Below, one piece after another: positions 36,786-45,409 of a DNA stretch of 64,000 nucleotides. The stretch lies in assembly GCF_009739465.1 (NCBI RefSeq), contig NZ_WHOM01000039.1, positions 175,873 to 239,872 of the forward strand, in the 5' to 3' direction. The position numbers and the translations under genes are program-made. This DNA is from Streptomyces apocyni (lineage in GTDB: Bacteria; Actinomycetota; Actinomycetes; Streptomycetales; Streptomycetaceae). A model generated the notes under the pieces. The model was not told the origin of the DNA. It was given only the letters and a program-made list of their open reading frames with translations, and ran no database searches. Positions within the stretch are counted from its first letter, which is position 1; the number at the start of each line of letters is the position of its first letter.

Positions 36786-37739
36786 CTAGAACCCCAGCTT
36801 GCGGAGCTGCTTCGGGTCGCGCTGCCAGTCCTTGGCGACCTTGACATGCAGGTCCAGGAAGACCGGCGTGCCGAGGAGCGCCTCGATGTGCTTGCGGGAC
36901 TTCGTACCGACGTCCTTGAGGCGCTTGCCCTTGGGGCCGATGACGATGCCCTTCTGGCTGGACCGCTCGATGTACAGGTTCGCGTGGATGTCGAGCATCG
37001 GCTTGTCCGCCGGGCGGTCCTCGCGCGGCAGCATCTCCTCGACGACGACCGCGATGGAGTGCGGCAGCTCGTCGCGTACGCCCTCCAGAGCCGCCTCGCG
37101 GATCAGCTCGGCGACCATGACCTGCTCGGGCTCGTCCGTGAGGTCGCCCTCCGGGTAGAGCGGCGGGCTCTCCGGCAGCAGCGGCACCAGCAGGTCAGCG
37201 AGCAGTTCCACCTGCTGGTCACCGACCGCCGACACCGGGATGATCTCCGCCCATTCGAAGCCGAGCTCCTTGGCGAGCTGGTCGATGGCGATCAGCTGCT
37301 CGGCGAGCGCCTTGCTGTCGACGAGGTCGGTCTTGGTGACGATCGCGATCTTGGGGGACTTGCGGATGGCCGCGAGTTCCTTGGCGATGAAGCGGTCGCC
37401 GGGGCCGATCTTCTCGTTCGCCGGGAGGCAGAAGCCGATGACGTCGACCTCGGCCCAGGTGGTGCGGACGATGTCGTTGAGCCGCTCACCCAGCAGGGTG
37501 CGCGGCTTGTGCAGGCCGGGGGTGTCGACCAGGACCAGCTGGGCGTCCGCGCGGTGCACGATGCCGCGCACGGTGTGCCGGGTGGTCTGCGGCCGGTTGG
37601 AGGTGATGGCGACCTTCGTGCCCACGAGGGCGTTGGTCAGGGTCGACTTGCCCGCGTTCGGCCGTCCGACGAAGCACGCGAACCCCGCGCGGTGCGGGGT
37701 TGCCTGCGGCTCGGGCCTGGTCGAGGAAGGTGCGCTCAT
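36786..37739 (-). CDS. era: GTPase Era
   Basis: 317 residues; binds 16S rRNA and assists 30S maturation. G1 is GRPNAGKST, G2 lies in RPQTTRHTV, G3 is VDTPGLHKP and G4 is VTKTDLV. The C-terminal KH domain contains NLYIERSSQKGIVIGPKG. It is convergent with the emfourin gene and follows the deaminase-like gene on the same strand, matching part of the common ybeY-CBS-cdd-era order. Confidence 0.96.
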   Translation of the reverse strand: MSAPSSTRPEPQATPHRAGFACFVGRPNAGKSTLTNALVGTKVAITSNRPQTTRHTVRGIVHRADAQLVLVDTPGLHKPRTLLGERLNDIVRTTWAEVDVIGFCLPANEKIGPGDRFIAKELAAIRKSPKIAIVTKTDLVDSKALAEQLIAIDQLAKELGFEWAEIIPVSAVGDQQVELLADLLVPLLPESPPLYPEGDLTDEPEQVMVAELIREAALEGVRDELPHSIAVVVEEMLPREDRPADKPMLDIHANLYIERSSQKGIVIGPKGKRLKDVGTKSRKHIEALLGTPVFLDLHVKVAKDWQRDPKQLRKLGF

Positions 37740-37841
37740 GCGGTCCATTGTCCCCGATCCGAACCGGGCCGCCGACCAGGGCCCGCGCTGCCCGCCCTCC
37801 TGCCTGCCCTTCTGCCTGCCCTTCTGCCCGCCCGCGGCGCT

Positions 37842-38195
37842 TCAGCCAGCCGCCACCGTCGTCCGTACGGTCCCGTCGGGACCGGCGAGCAGGACCGGGG
37901 TCTTCGGCCCGCCCAGGTCGCGTACCGCCGCGCGGTCGTCATCCGCGACGGCGTCAGCCGCGGAGACCACGGCCGCGGCCTCCAGCGAGGTGGCTCCACT
38001 CGCCACCGCCATCGCGACCGCGGTCCGCAGCGCGCTCAGCTTCAGCGAGTCAAGGTCCACGGTGCCCGCGACATACGTACGTCCGGTCTCGTCCCGTACG
38101 GCCGCGCCCTCCGGGACGCCGTTACGGGCCCGGGCGGAGCGGGCGAGGGTGACGATCTTCTGGTCCTCGGGGGCAATCGGGGTGCTCTCGGTCAT
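37842..38195 (-). CDS. cytidine deaminase-like protein lacking zinc motifs
   Basis: 117 residues. Position next to era and a central segment (LDSLKLSALRTAVAMAVASGA, AAAVVSAADAV) resemble short cytidine deaminase homologues. But no HAE/CAE motif and no PCxxC cysteine pair are present; there are in fact no cysteines. Zinc-dependent deamination is therefore unlikely. It may be a degenerate deaminase fold kept for another role, or a family that only looks similar. The start at 38195 places it 45 bases from the divergent AAA+ gene. Confidence 0.7.
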   Translation of the reverse strand: MTESTPIAPEDQKIVTLARSARARNGVPEGAAVRDETGRTYVAGTVDLDSLKLSALRTAVAMAVASGATSLEAAAVVSAADAVADDDRAAVRDLGGPKTPVLLAGPDGTVRTTVAAG

Positions 38196-38240
38196 CCCCC
38201 GAGCATACGGATCACCCTGAAGATCCCTAAGGTAAGGCCC

Positions 38241-39524
38241 ATGCCGGATGACTCCCCCCTCATACAGAGCTTGCGAACGGCCGTCGCGGCGGCACCTGGT
38301 GACGTAGCGCTTCGGCTGCACTTCGCGGAACTGCTGCTGGACGCGGGGCAACAGGACGCGGCGGTCGCGGAGGCGGCCGTCGCGCTCCAGCACGCGCCGG
38401 GTGACGCCCAGGCTCGGGCGCTGATGACGCGCGCGATGAGAGCCCCGACACCGGCTTCGGCACCGACACAGGCACAGGCACCGGCACCGGCACCGGCACC
38501 GACGTCAGAGTCCGCTCCAGACCCGCGGCCCGGTTTCGACTGGCGGGCCGCCGAGCACGAAGTCGGCGATGTCCTGCCGCCGCGCTTCGTCGAGGCACCC
38601 CAGGCCGCCGACGGCAGCGGCGACCCCGGTGACGCCGAAGCCTGGGACGTCGACCAGCCCGGCACCGTACGCCTCGCCGACGTCGGCGGCATGCAGGACG
38701 TCAAGGACCGCATCGAGGCCGCCTTCCTGGCCCCGCTGCGCAACCCCGAGCTGCGCAAGCTGTACGGCAAGAGCCTGCGCGGCGGGCTGTTGCTGTACGG
38801 TCCGCCCGGCTGCGGCAAGACGTTCGTGGCGCGGGCGGTGGCGGGTGAACTCGGCGCCAGCTTCCTGTCCGTGTCGGTCAACGACGTCCTGGACATGTGG
38901 ATCGGCAACTCCGAACGCAACATGCACCAGGTCTTCGAGACCGCCCGCCGCCAGGCGCCCTGCGTCGTCTTCCTCGACGAGCTGGACGCGCTGGGCGCCA
39001 AGCGCAGCCGCAGCCAGCACAACGGCATGCGCAACACCGTCAACCAACTCCTCACCGAGCTGGACGGCATCGACTCCGCCGCGAACGAGGGCGTCTTCGT
39101 CCTCGCCGCCACCAACGTCCCCTGGGACGTGGACATCGCGCTGCGCCGCCCGGGACGCCTGGACCGCACCCTGCTCGTCCTGCCGCCCGACGCGCCCGCC
39201 CGGGAGGCGATCCTCCGCTATCACCTGCGCGAACGCCCCATCGAGTCGGTCGACTTGAGCAAGCTGGTCAAGGCCACCGACGGTCTGTCCGGCGCCGACC
39301 TCGCCCACCTCTGCGAGTCGGCGGCCGAGCTGGCGCTGCTCGACTCGGCCCGCACCGGCACGGTCCGCCTGATCGGCATGCCGGACCTGCTGGCCGCGGC
39401 GAAGACCATCACCCCCTCCACCGAGCCGTGGTTCGCGGCGGCCCGCAATGTCGCGATGTTCGCGAACGAGGGCGGCATGTACGACGACCTGGTGGCCTAC
39501 CTCAAGAAGCGGCGGAAGCTGTGA
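38241..39524 (+). CDS. AAA+ ATPase with N-terminal TPR-like region
   Basis: 427 residues. The first 65 residues look like a TPR pair (DVALRLHFAELLLDAGQQDA). A low-complexity Pro/Ala linker (APAPAPAPT) follows, then a classical AAA domain: Walker A GPPGCGKT near residue 195, Walker B CVVFLDELDAL, and a second region of homology with LRRPGRLDR. The helical lid is LVKATDGLSGADLAHLCESA. It resembles Cdc48/FtsH-type ATPases without a protease domain. Its stop overlaps the start of a TPR membrane protein by 4 bases, so the two are probably one machine. The target is unknown. Confidence 0.88.
   Translation: MPDDSPLIQSLRTAVAAAPGDVALRLHFAELLLDAGQQDAAVAEAAVALQHAPGDAQARALMTRAMRAPTPASAPTQAQAPAPAPAPTSESAPDPRPGFDWRAAEHEVGDVLPPRFVEAPQAADGSGDPGDAEAWDVDQPGTVRLADVGGMQDVKDRIEAAFLAPLRNPELRKLYGKSLRGGLLLYGPPGCGKTFVARAVAGELGASFLSVSVNDVLDMWIGNSERNMHQVFETARRQAPCVVFLDELDALGAKRSRSQHNGMRNTVNQLLTELDGIDSAANEGVFVLAATNVPWDVDIALRRPGRLDRTLLVLPPDAPAREAILRYHLRERPIESVDLSKLVKATDGLSGADLAHLCESAAELALLDSARTGTVRLIGMPDLLAAAKTITPSTEPWFAAARNVAMFANEGGMYDDLVAYLKKRRKL
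38458..38504. repeat. hexamer repeat encoding a Pro-Ala linker
   Basis: Repeats of about CACCGG or CACAGG encode the APAPAPAP linker between the TPR-like region and the AAA domain. Unit length keeps the frame. Confidence 0.6.
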
Positions 39525-40600
39525 GCGCCTGGGCTCCCGCGGTGCAGCGCGCCGGTGCGCTGCACTCCGCGGGGCGGTACGCGGATGCCAAGCCCGTGCT
39601 GGCCGCCCATCTCTCCGAGGAACCGGACGACCACTGGGGCTGGCAGCTGCTCGCCGTGGCCCACGAGCGGTTGGGGGAGTACGCGCTGGCGGAGCGGGCC
39701 GCGTCCGAGATGCTGCGGATCGCTCCAGGGCATGTCGGCGCGCTGGACATCCTGTCCCGGGTCCTGGTCCCGCTGGGACGGCTGCCCGAGGCCAGGACAG
39801 CGGCCGAGGAAGCCGTACGCCTGGCGCCGGACAAGTGGGCGTCGCACTTCGCGCTGGCCTCTGTACTGATCGCCGACCCGTCGGCGCCACCAGCCGATCA
39901 CGAACGCGGCTACCTGGCGGCGTTCGAGGCGCTGCGCCTGAGCCCCGATGAGCCGGACTCGCACAAGGTCCTGTGCTACGCCGCCGTACGCACCGGGCGG
40001 CAGGACGTGGCGAAGCAGGCCCTGGTCGAGTGGCTGCGGCTGGATCCGGCAAACCAGACAGCCCAGGCCATGTACGCCGAAGCAATGGCCACCGGGCCGA
40101 ACGTCACCGCTGCTCAGGCCGCTGACCTGTACTCGGCTGGCCTGGCCACAGCGCCCCATTCCACGATGCTGCGGGGCGGCCTCGACCATGCCACCTACCG
40201 CCTGCTGCGCGGCACCCGCTGGCTCGCCCTGGTCTGCCTGGCGGCCGCGGGCTCGATGGTCGACCTCTACGCCACCTCACGGCACCCCACGCTGCGGGAA
40301 CTGCCCGTACCGCTCGGCAACCGCCTCTGGGTACTCACGGTCATGGCCGCGATCTGGGGGTTCGGTGCCTGGCTGCGCTACCGCAAGATGCGCACGGGCG
40401 TCCAGCTGAACCTGCGTTCCCTGGTGCGCCGCAGGATATGGGCGCGCGTCGTCCTCGCGCAGTCGGCGCTGGTCATGCTCTGCGCCGTGGCGATGGCACT
40501 CGTGCCGTGGACCGAGCGGACTGTGCCGCAAGCCCTCTTCTGGACCGGGCTGTTGGCGGTCCTGTCCACGATCTGGTTCGACCGGAAGAAGATCGAGTGA
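39521..40600 (+). CDS. TPR-repeat membrane protein
   Basis: 359 residues starting at GTG within the AAA+ stop (GTGA). Residues about 1-215 form several TPR units (LHSAGRYADAKPVLAAHLSE, ERLGEYALAERAASEMLRIA, GRLPEARTAAEEAVRLAP). The C-terminal third has three to four membrane helices (WLALVCLAAAGSMVDLYA, LWVLTVMAAIWGFGAWL, VLAQSALVMLCAVAMALV, ALFWTGLLAVLSTIWF). A cytoplasmic TPR domain anchored in the membrane could recruit the AAA+ partner or its substrate. Confidence 0.85.
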   Translation: MSAWAPAVQRAGALHSAGRYADAKPVLAAHLSEEPDDHWGWQLLAVAHERLGEYALAERAASEMLRIAPGHVGALDILSRVLVPLGRLPEARTAAEEAVRLAPDKWASHFALASVLIADPSAPPADHERGYLAAFEALRLSPDEPDSHKVLCYAAVRTGRQDVAKQALVEWLRLDPANQTAQAMYAEAMATGPNVTAAQAADLYSAGLATAPHSTMLRGGLDHATYRLLRGTRWLALVCLAAAGSMVDLYATSRHPTLRELPVPLGNRLWVLTVMAAIWGFGAWLRYRKMRTGVQLNLRSLVRRRIWARVVLAQSALVMLCAVAMALVPWTERTVPQALFWTGLLAVLSTIWFDRKKIE

Positions 40601-40681
40601 GGCGAGGGCGCGCCCGTGGGCGAGTCCCGGGCGGATAGCATGCGGTGGGACTGATCAACAGGGCCGAGGAGGGTCTGACGT

Positions 40682-41047
40682 ATGGCAGACGAACCACAGG
40701 GCGAGCGGCAGGCGGACTGCCTGTTCTGCAAGATCGTCACGCGTGAGGTTCCGGCGACCGTCGTCCGGGAGACCGAGACGACGATCGCCTTCCGGGACAT
40801 CAACCCGCAGGCGCCGATCCATGTGCTGGTGATCCCGAAGGCGCACCACCGGGACGCCGCCACCCTCGCCACCGCCGCACCGCAGCTCGCCGCCGACGTA
40901 CTGCGCGAGGCGGGCGAGGTCGCGGCCGAGGAGAAGATGGAGAGCTACCGGATGGTGTTCAACACCGGTTCCGGCGCTGGTCAGACCGTGTTCCACGCGC
41001 ACGCCCACGTCCTGGGCGGCCGCGGCATGCAGTGGCCTCCGGGATAA
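40682..41047 (+). CDS. HIT-family nucleotide hydrolase (HinT-like)
   Basis: 121 residues. The histidine triad is FHAHAHVLGG (HxHxH). The N-terminal CLFCKIVTREVPATVV is typical of Hint/PKCI-type enzymes, which cleave AMP-lysine-like phosphoramidates. The C-terminus GRGMQWPPG is also family-like. A 9-bp tandem repeat starts within its stop codon, and rnz follows 57 bases later. Confidence 0.93.
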   Translation: MADEPQGERQADCLFCKIVTREVPATVVRETETTIAFRDINPQAPIHVLVIPKAHHRDAATLATAAPQLAADVLREAGEVAAEEKMESYRMVFNTGSGAGQTVFHAHAHVLGGRGMQWPPG

Positions 41048-41085
41048 CCGGGATAACCGGGATAACTGGGATAACCGGGATAAGG
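41041..41085. repeat. 9-bp tandem repeat GGGATAACC, 5 copies
   Basis: Copies are GGGATAACC, with the third ending ACT and the last AGG. The first copy holds the TAA stop of the HIT gene, so the array fills the HIT-rnz gap. Confidence 0.85.
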
Positions 41086-41104
41086 GAAGTCGAGATAACG
41101 CGTC

Positions 41105-42010
41105 TTGTCCGTACGTGAACTGGTGATACTCGGCACCGCCAGCCAGGTCCCCACCCGGCACCGCAACCACAACGGCTATCTGCTGCGCTGGGACGGCGAG
41201 GGCATCCTCTTCGACCCCGGCGAGGGCACCCAGCGCCAGATGCTGCGCGCCAAGGTCGCCGCGCACGACATCAACCGGATCTGTGTCACGCACTTCCACG
41301 GCGACCACTCGCTCGGCCTGGCCGGGGTGATCCAGCGGATCAACCTGGACCGGGTGCCGCACGAGATCACCGCGCACTACCCGGCGAGCGGACAGCACTT
41401 CTTCGACCGGCTGCGGTACGCCACGGCCTACCGCGAGACGGTGGCGCTGAACCAGGCGCCGGTCGCCGCCGACGGCGTACTGGCGGCGACATCCTCGTAC
41501 ACCCTGCGGACGCACAAGCTGTCCCACCCGGTGGAGTCGTACGGCTACCAGCTGAGCGCGCCGGACGGGCGCCGCATCCTGCCCGAGCTGCTCGCCCGGC
41601 ATGGCATCAAGGGCCCGGACGTGGGCCTCATCCAGCGCGACGGCGTGCTGCGCGGCGTCACGCTCGACGAGGTGAGCGAGCCCAGGCGCGGCCAGCGCTT
41701 CGCGTTCGTGATGGACACCCGGCTGTGCGAGGGGGTGTACGCGCTCGCCGACGGCTGCGACCTGCTGGCCATCGAGTCGACGTTCCTGGACGAGGACGCC
41801 CAGCTCGCCGCCGACCACGGCCATCTGACGGCCGGACAGGCGGCGCGCGTGGCCCGCGACGCGGGCGTACGGCACTTGGTGCTGACGCACTTCTCGCAGC
41901 GGTACGCCGACCCGGCCGACTTCGCGCGGCAGGCCCGCGCGGCCGGGTTCGAAGGCGAACTGACCATCGCGTCCGACCTGCTGAGGGTTCCGCTGCCGCC
42001 GCGCCACTGA
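41105..42010 (+). CDS. rnz: ribonuclease Z
   Basis: 301 residues. tRNA 3'-end endonuclease of the metallo-beta-lactamase fold. The zinc motif is [15 protein letters not shown] near residue 60; further ligands lie at [19 protein letters not shown] and LTHFSQRY. The start is TTG ([11 protein letters not shown]). It precedes add by 31 bases. The small exosite arm region is at [12 protein letters not shown]. Confidence 0.93.
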   Translation: MSVRELVILGTASQVPTRHRNHNGYLLRWDGEGILFDPGEGTQRQMLRAKVAAHDINRICVTHFHGDHSLGLAGVIQRINLDRVPHEITAHYPASGQHFFDRLRYATAYRETVALNQAPVAADGVLAATSSYTLRTHKLSHPVESYGYQLSAPDGRRILPELLARHGIKGPDVGLIQRDGVLRGVTLDEVSEPRRGQRFAFVMDTRLCEGVYALADGCDLLAIESTFLDEDAQLAADHGHLTAGQAARVARDAGVRHLVLTHFSQRYADPADFARQARAAGFEGELTIASDLLRVPLPPRH

Positions 42011-42040
42011 CCGCGCGGGAACCAGCCCTAACATGGGCGA

Positions 42041-43033
42041 ATGCCCCTCCCCAAGGCCGAACTCCACCTCCACATCGAAGGCACCCTCGAACCCGAGCTG
42101 GCCTTCGCGCTCGCCGCGCGCAACGACGTACCGCTCCCCTACGCGGACACCGAAGAGCTGCGCCGCGCCTATCTCTTCGACGACCTCCAGTCCTTCCTTG
42201 ACCTGTACTACGGGCTGATGGCCGTACTGCGCACGGAGGACGACTTCGCCGAGCTCGCGGACGCCTATCTGGCCCGGGCCGCCGCCCAGGGCGTACGGCA
42301 CGCGGAGATCTTCTTCGACCCGCAGGCGCACACCGCGCGCGGCGTTCCGCTCGACACGGTGATCGATGGTCTGTCCCGCGCGCTGAACGCGAGCCAGGAG
42401 CGGCACGGCGTCTCCACCCGGCTGATCCTCTGTTTCCTGCGCGACCAGTCCGCCGAGTCCGCGCTGGCGACCCTGGAGGCCGCGAAGCCGCATCTGCACC
42501 GGATCACCGCGGTCGGCCTGGACTCGGCGGAGGTGGGGCACCCACCAGCCAAGTTCCGCGAGGTGTACGAGATGGCGGCGGCGCTCGGGCTGCGCCGAGT
42601 CGCGCACGCGGGCGAGGAGGGCCCGCCCGAGTACATCCGGCAGGCACTCGACATCCTGGGCGTGGAGCGGATCGACCACGGGCTGCGCTGTGTGGAGGAC
42701 CCGGAGCTGGTCGCGCGGCTGGTACGGGACCGGGTTCCGCTGACCCTGTGCCCGCTGTCCAACGTACGGCTGCGCGCGATCGACGTCCTGGAGGCCCATC
42801 CGCTGCCCCGGATGATGGAGGCGGGCCTGCTCTGCACGGTGAACTCCGATGACCCGGCGTACTTCGGCGGCTATGTCGACGACACGTTCCACGCGGTACG
42901 TGAGGCACTGGGCCTGAGCGAGGAGCGGCTGCGCGAGCTGGCGCGGAACTCCTTCGAAGCGGCGTTCCTGGACGACGACGAGGCGCTGCGGCAGCGCTAC
43001 CTCGCCGAGGTCGCGGCGTACGAGTTCGCCTAG
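42041..43033 (+). CDS. add: adenosine deaminase
   Basis: 330 residues; deaminates adenosine and deoxyadenosine to inosine forms in purine salvage. Zinc and catalytic motifs: ELHLHIEGTLEPE (His pair), HAGEEGPPEYI (Glu), RIDHGLR (His) and VNSDDPAYFGG (Asp). TIM-barrel length is normal. The stop TAG lies in the CCTAGG end of a 180-bp inverted-repeat element. Confidence 0.95.
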   Translation: MPLPKAELHLHIEGTLEPELAFALAARNDVPLPYADTEELRRAYLFDDLQSFLDLYYGLMAVLRTEDDFAELADAYLARAAAQGVRHAEIFFDPQAHTARGVPLDTVIDGLSRALNASQERHGVSTRLILCFLRDQSAESALATLEAAKPHLHRITAVGLDSAEVGHPPAKFREVYEMAAALGLRRVAHAGEEGPPEYIRQALDILGVERIDHGLRCVEDPELVARLVRDRVPLTLCPLSNVRLRAIDVLEAHPLPRMMEAGLLCTVNSDDPAYFGGYVDDTFHAVREALGLSEERLRELARNSFEAAFLDDDEALRQRYLAEVAAYEFA

Positions 43034-43208
43034 GTCGTGTCCGCAAAGTCCCGTCGTCGCCCGGAGGGCGGCCCGGCGGCGTCTGGTGCGTGCGATCGCA
43101 AGGCGCCGGAGCGCCCTCGTGGCGGAGTCACGTGGGCGTTTCGGCAACGCCGCGAGCGTGCGTGCCAGACGCCGCCGGGCAGGCGGGACTTTGCGGACAC
43201 GGCCTAGG
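43029..43208. mobile_element. MITE-like 180-bp inverted-repeat element
   Basis: Terminal arms of 25 bases, CCTAGGTCGTGTCCGCAAAG... and its reverse complement, match at 24 of 25 positions. Further inverted pieces (GGCGGCGTCTGG and CCAGACGCCGCC) lie inside. It carries no gene. The left end supplies the stop codon of add. Very similar palindromic units recur in Streptomyces genomes, as I recall, but I cannot confirm that here. Confidence 0.7.
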
Positions 43209-43219
43209 GGCTGCTTCGA

Positions 43220-43573
43220 CTAGGGCCTGTCCAGACGGAGCCGCTGTGCCTTCGGCAGGCCCGCCACCACCAGGTCGTACGAGTCCTCGACGAGCTCCCT
43301 GACCAGCACGGCGGGGAGCTCGTCGACGGTCACCGTGTTCCAGTGCCGCTTGTTCAGGTGGTAGCCGGGGACGATCCCCGGGTGCTGCTCCCGCAGCCGG
43401 ACCGCGATCTCCGGGTCGCACTTGAGCGAGACCGTCAGCGGTCGCGCGTCCAGGTCGCCGAGCGCGAAGATCTTGCCGCACACCTTGAAGACCGAGACCT
43501 CGGGGGTGAACGGAAACTCCTCCACCGCGGCGTTGAACGACAGACACAGCGCCCTGAGTTCGTCCGCCCTCAT
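43220..43573 (-). CDS. MmcQ/YjbR-family protein
   Basis: 117 residues. The small DNA-binding-like YjbR fold is recognisable from [43 protein letters not shown] and [13 protein letters not shown]. The family has unknown function. The [10 protein letters not shown] segment is its strongest signature. Upstream lies a small GTTCCC repeat, and the CBS gene ends 31 bases away on the same strand. Confidence 0.85.
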   Translation of the reverse strand: MRADELRALCLSFNAAVEEFPFTPEVSVFKVCGKIFALGDLDARPLTVSLKCDPEIAVRLREQHPGIVPGYHLNKRHWNTVTVDELPAVLVRELVEDSYDLVVAGLPKAQRLRLDRP

Positions 43574-43576
43574 GCC

Positions 43577-43600
43577 GTTCCCGTTCCCGTTCCCGTTCCC
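43577..43600. repeat. hexamer GTTCCC tandem repeat, 4 copies
   Basis: Four exact copies in the gap between the CBS gene stop and the YjbR start, just upstream of the YjbR ribosome site on the minus strand. Confidence 0.8.
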
Positions 43601-43604
43601 ACGC

Positions 43605-44903
43605 TCACGCCTCGTCCGCCCCGGATGCCGCCGCTTCGACGGGCTCCACGAGCACCGTCGTGATCTTGTTGCGGCGGCCCGCCGTGGCCTCCGCGGTCAG
43701 CCGCAGCGACCGTCCGTCCGGCAGGTCGACCACCGTCGCGGCGCCCGCGATCGGGACCCGGCCGAGGGCCTTCGCCAGCAGCCCGCCGACCGTCTCCACA
43801 TCCTCGTCGTCGAACTCCTCGATGCCGTACAGGTCGCCGAGGTCACCGAGGTCGAGGCGCGAGGTCACCCGCAGCCGTCCCTCGCCGAGCTCCTGGACCG
43901 GCGGCAGCTCACGGTCGTACTCGTCCGTGATCTCGCCGACGATCTCCTCCAGGATGTCCTCGATGGTGACGATCCCGGCCGTGCCGCCGTACTCGTCGAT
44001 GACCACGGCGACGTGGTTGCGCTGCTGCTGCATCTCGCGCAGCAGGTCGCCCGCGTTCTTGGTGTCCGGTACGAAGGCCGCGGGCCGCATGACGGTGGAG
44101 ACCAGGTCGGCCTCGGACTCGCGGTTGATATGCGTCCTGCGGGCCAGGTCTTTCACGTAGACGATGCCGACGACGTCATCCTCGCTCTCACCGGTCACCG
44201 GGATACGCGAGAAACCGGACCTGAGCGCCAGCGTCAGCGCCTGCCGGATCGTCTTGTAGCGCTCGATGACGACCAGGTCGGTGCGCGGCACCATCACCTC
44301 GCGCACCAGGGTGTCGCCGAGCTCGAAGACCGAGTGGACCATCCGCCGCTCGTCGTCCTCGATCAGCGACTCCTTCTCGGCCAGGTCGACCATCGCGCGC
44401 AGTTCGGCCTCGGACGCGAACGGCCCCCGGCGAAATCCCTTTCCGGGCGTGAGCGCGTTACCGATGAGGATGAGCAGGGGCGGGATCGGGCCCATCACGC
44501 GAGCCAGCGGCAGCAGGACGTACGCCGCCGCGGTGGCCGTGTTCAGCGGGTGCTGGCGGCCGATGGTCCGCGGCGAGACCCCCACCGCGATATATGACAC
44601 CAGGACCATCACGGCGATCGCCACGGTCAGCGCCTGCCACGTCTCGTCGAAACTCCGCAGACAGACGTACGTCACCAGGACGGCGGCGGCCATCTCGCAG
44701 CCGACCCGCACCAGCAGCGCCACGTTCAGATAGCGGGTCGGATCGGCCGCCACCTGCACCAGCTTGGCGCTGCCACGGCGGCCGGAGCGCACCGCCTCCT
44801 CGGCCCGGAAGCTGGAGACCCGAGCCAGGCCCGCCTCCGCGCAGGAGGCGAGCCAGGCGGCGATGACCAGCAGGACCGCCCCGAATACCAGTTGGGCGGT
44901 CAC
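43605..44903 (-). CDS. CNNM/CorC-type hemolysin-family CBS protein
   Basis: 432 residues. A DUF21/CNNM membrane domain with three to four helices comes first ([37 protein letters not shown]). Two CBS domains follow ([38 protein letters not shown]), and a CorC_HlyC domain ends the protein. Members are linked to magnesium or cobalt efflux, not haemolysis. Its GTG overlaps the ybeY stop by 4 bases (GTGA). Confidence 0.93.
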   Translation of the reverse strand: MTAQLVFGAVLLVIAAWLASCAEAGLARVSSFRAEEAVRSGRRGSAKLVQVAADPTRYLNVALLVRVGCEMAAAVLVTYVCLRSFDETWQALTVAIAVMVLVSYIAVGVSPRTIGRQHPLNTATAAAYVLLPLARVMGPIPPLLILIGNALTPGKGFRRGPFASEAELRAMVDLAEKESLIEDDERRMVHSVFELGDTLVREVMVPRTDLVVIERYKTIRQALTLALRSGFSRIPVTGESEDDVVGIVYVKDLARRTHINRESEADLVSTVMRPAAFVPDTKNAGDLLREMQQQRNHVAVVIDEYGGTAGIVTIEDILEEIVGEITDEYDRELPPVQELGEGRLRVTSRLDLGDLGDLYGIEEFDDEDVETVGGLLAKALGRVPIAGAATVVDLPDGRSLRLTAEATAGRRNKITTVLVEPVEAAASGADEA

Positions 44904-45397
44904 GACAGAGTCGGGGCCGGGGAGGGCCCGGTGATCCCCTTCTCCTGCCGCCATCCGTCGACGATCGCTGACTGAAGTCCGAACATCTCGGCCTTCTCGT
45001 CCGGCTCCTCATGGTCGTACCCGAGCAGATGCAGCACGCCGTGGACGGTCAGCAGTTGCAGCTCCTCGTCCATGGAGTGCCCCGTCGGGGCCTCCTCGCC
45101 CTGCTTCTTCGCGACCTCAGGGCAGAGCACGATGTCTCCGAGCAGCCCCTGCGGGGGCTCCTCGTCCTCCTTCAGCGGCGGACGCAGCTCGTCCATCGGG
45201 AAGGACATCACGTCCGTGGGGCCCGGCAGGTCCATCCACTGGATGTGCAGCTGCTCCATCGCCTCGGCGTCCACGACGATCACCGAGAGCTCGGAGAGCG
45301 GGTGGATGCGCATGCGCGCGAGGGCGTAACGGGCCACGTCGAGGATCGCCTGCTCGTCGACCTCGGTGCCGGATTCGTTGTTGACGTCGATCGACAT
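44900..45397 (-). CDS. ybeY: endoribonuclease YbeY
   Basis: 165 residues; metal-dependent RNase needed for 16S rRNA 3'-end processing. The three-His motif is [13 protein letters not shown] (H...H.....H). [11 protein letters not shown] is the other conserved block. It lies between phoH (12 bases upstream) and the CBS gene, the standard order. Confidence 0.96.
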   Translation of the reverse strand: MSIDVNNESGTEVDEQAILDVARYALARMRIHPLSELSVIVVDAEAMEQLHIQWMDLPGPTDVMSFPMDELRPPLKEDEEPPQGLLGDIVLCPEVAKKQGEEAPTGHSMDEELQLLTVHGVLHLLGYDHEEPDEKAEMFGLQSAIVDGWRQEKGITGPSPAPTLS

Positions 45398-45409
45398 GGT
45401 GGTTCTGGA

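Noticed and set aside
36846..38240. Upstream extension of the AAA+ frame
   Set aside because: It runs antisense through era and the deaminase-like gene; the real start is MPDDSP at 38241.
41041..41085. CRISPR-like array
   Set aside because: The units are head-to-tail 9-mers without spacers, so this is a simple tandem repeat.
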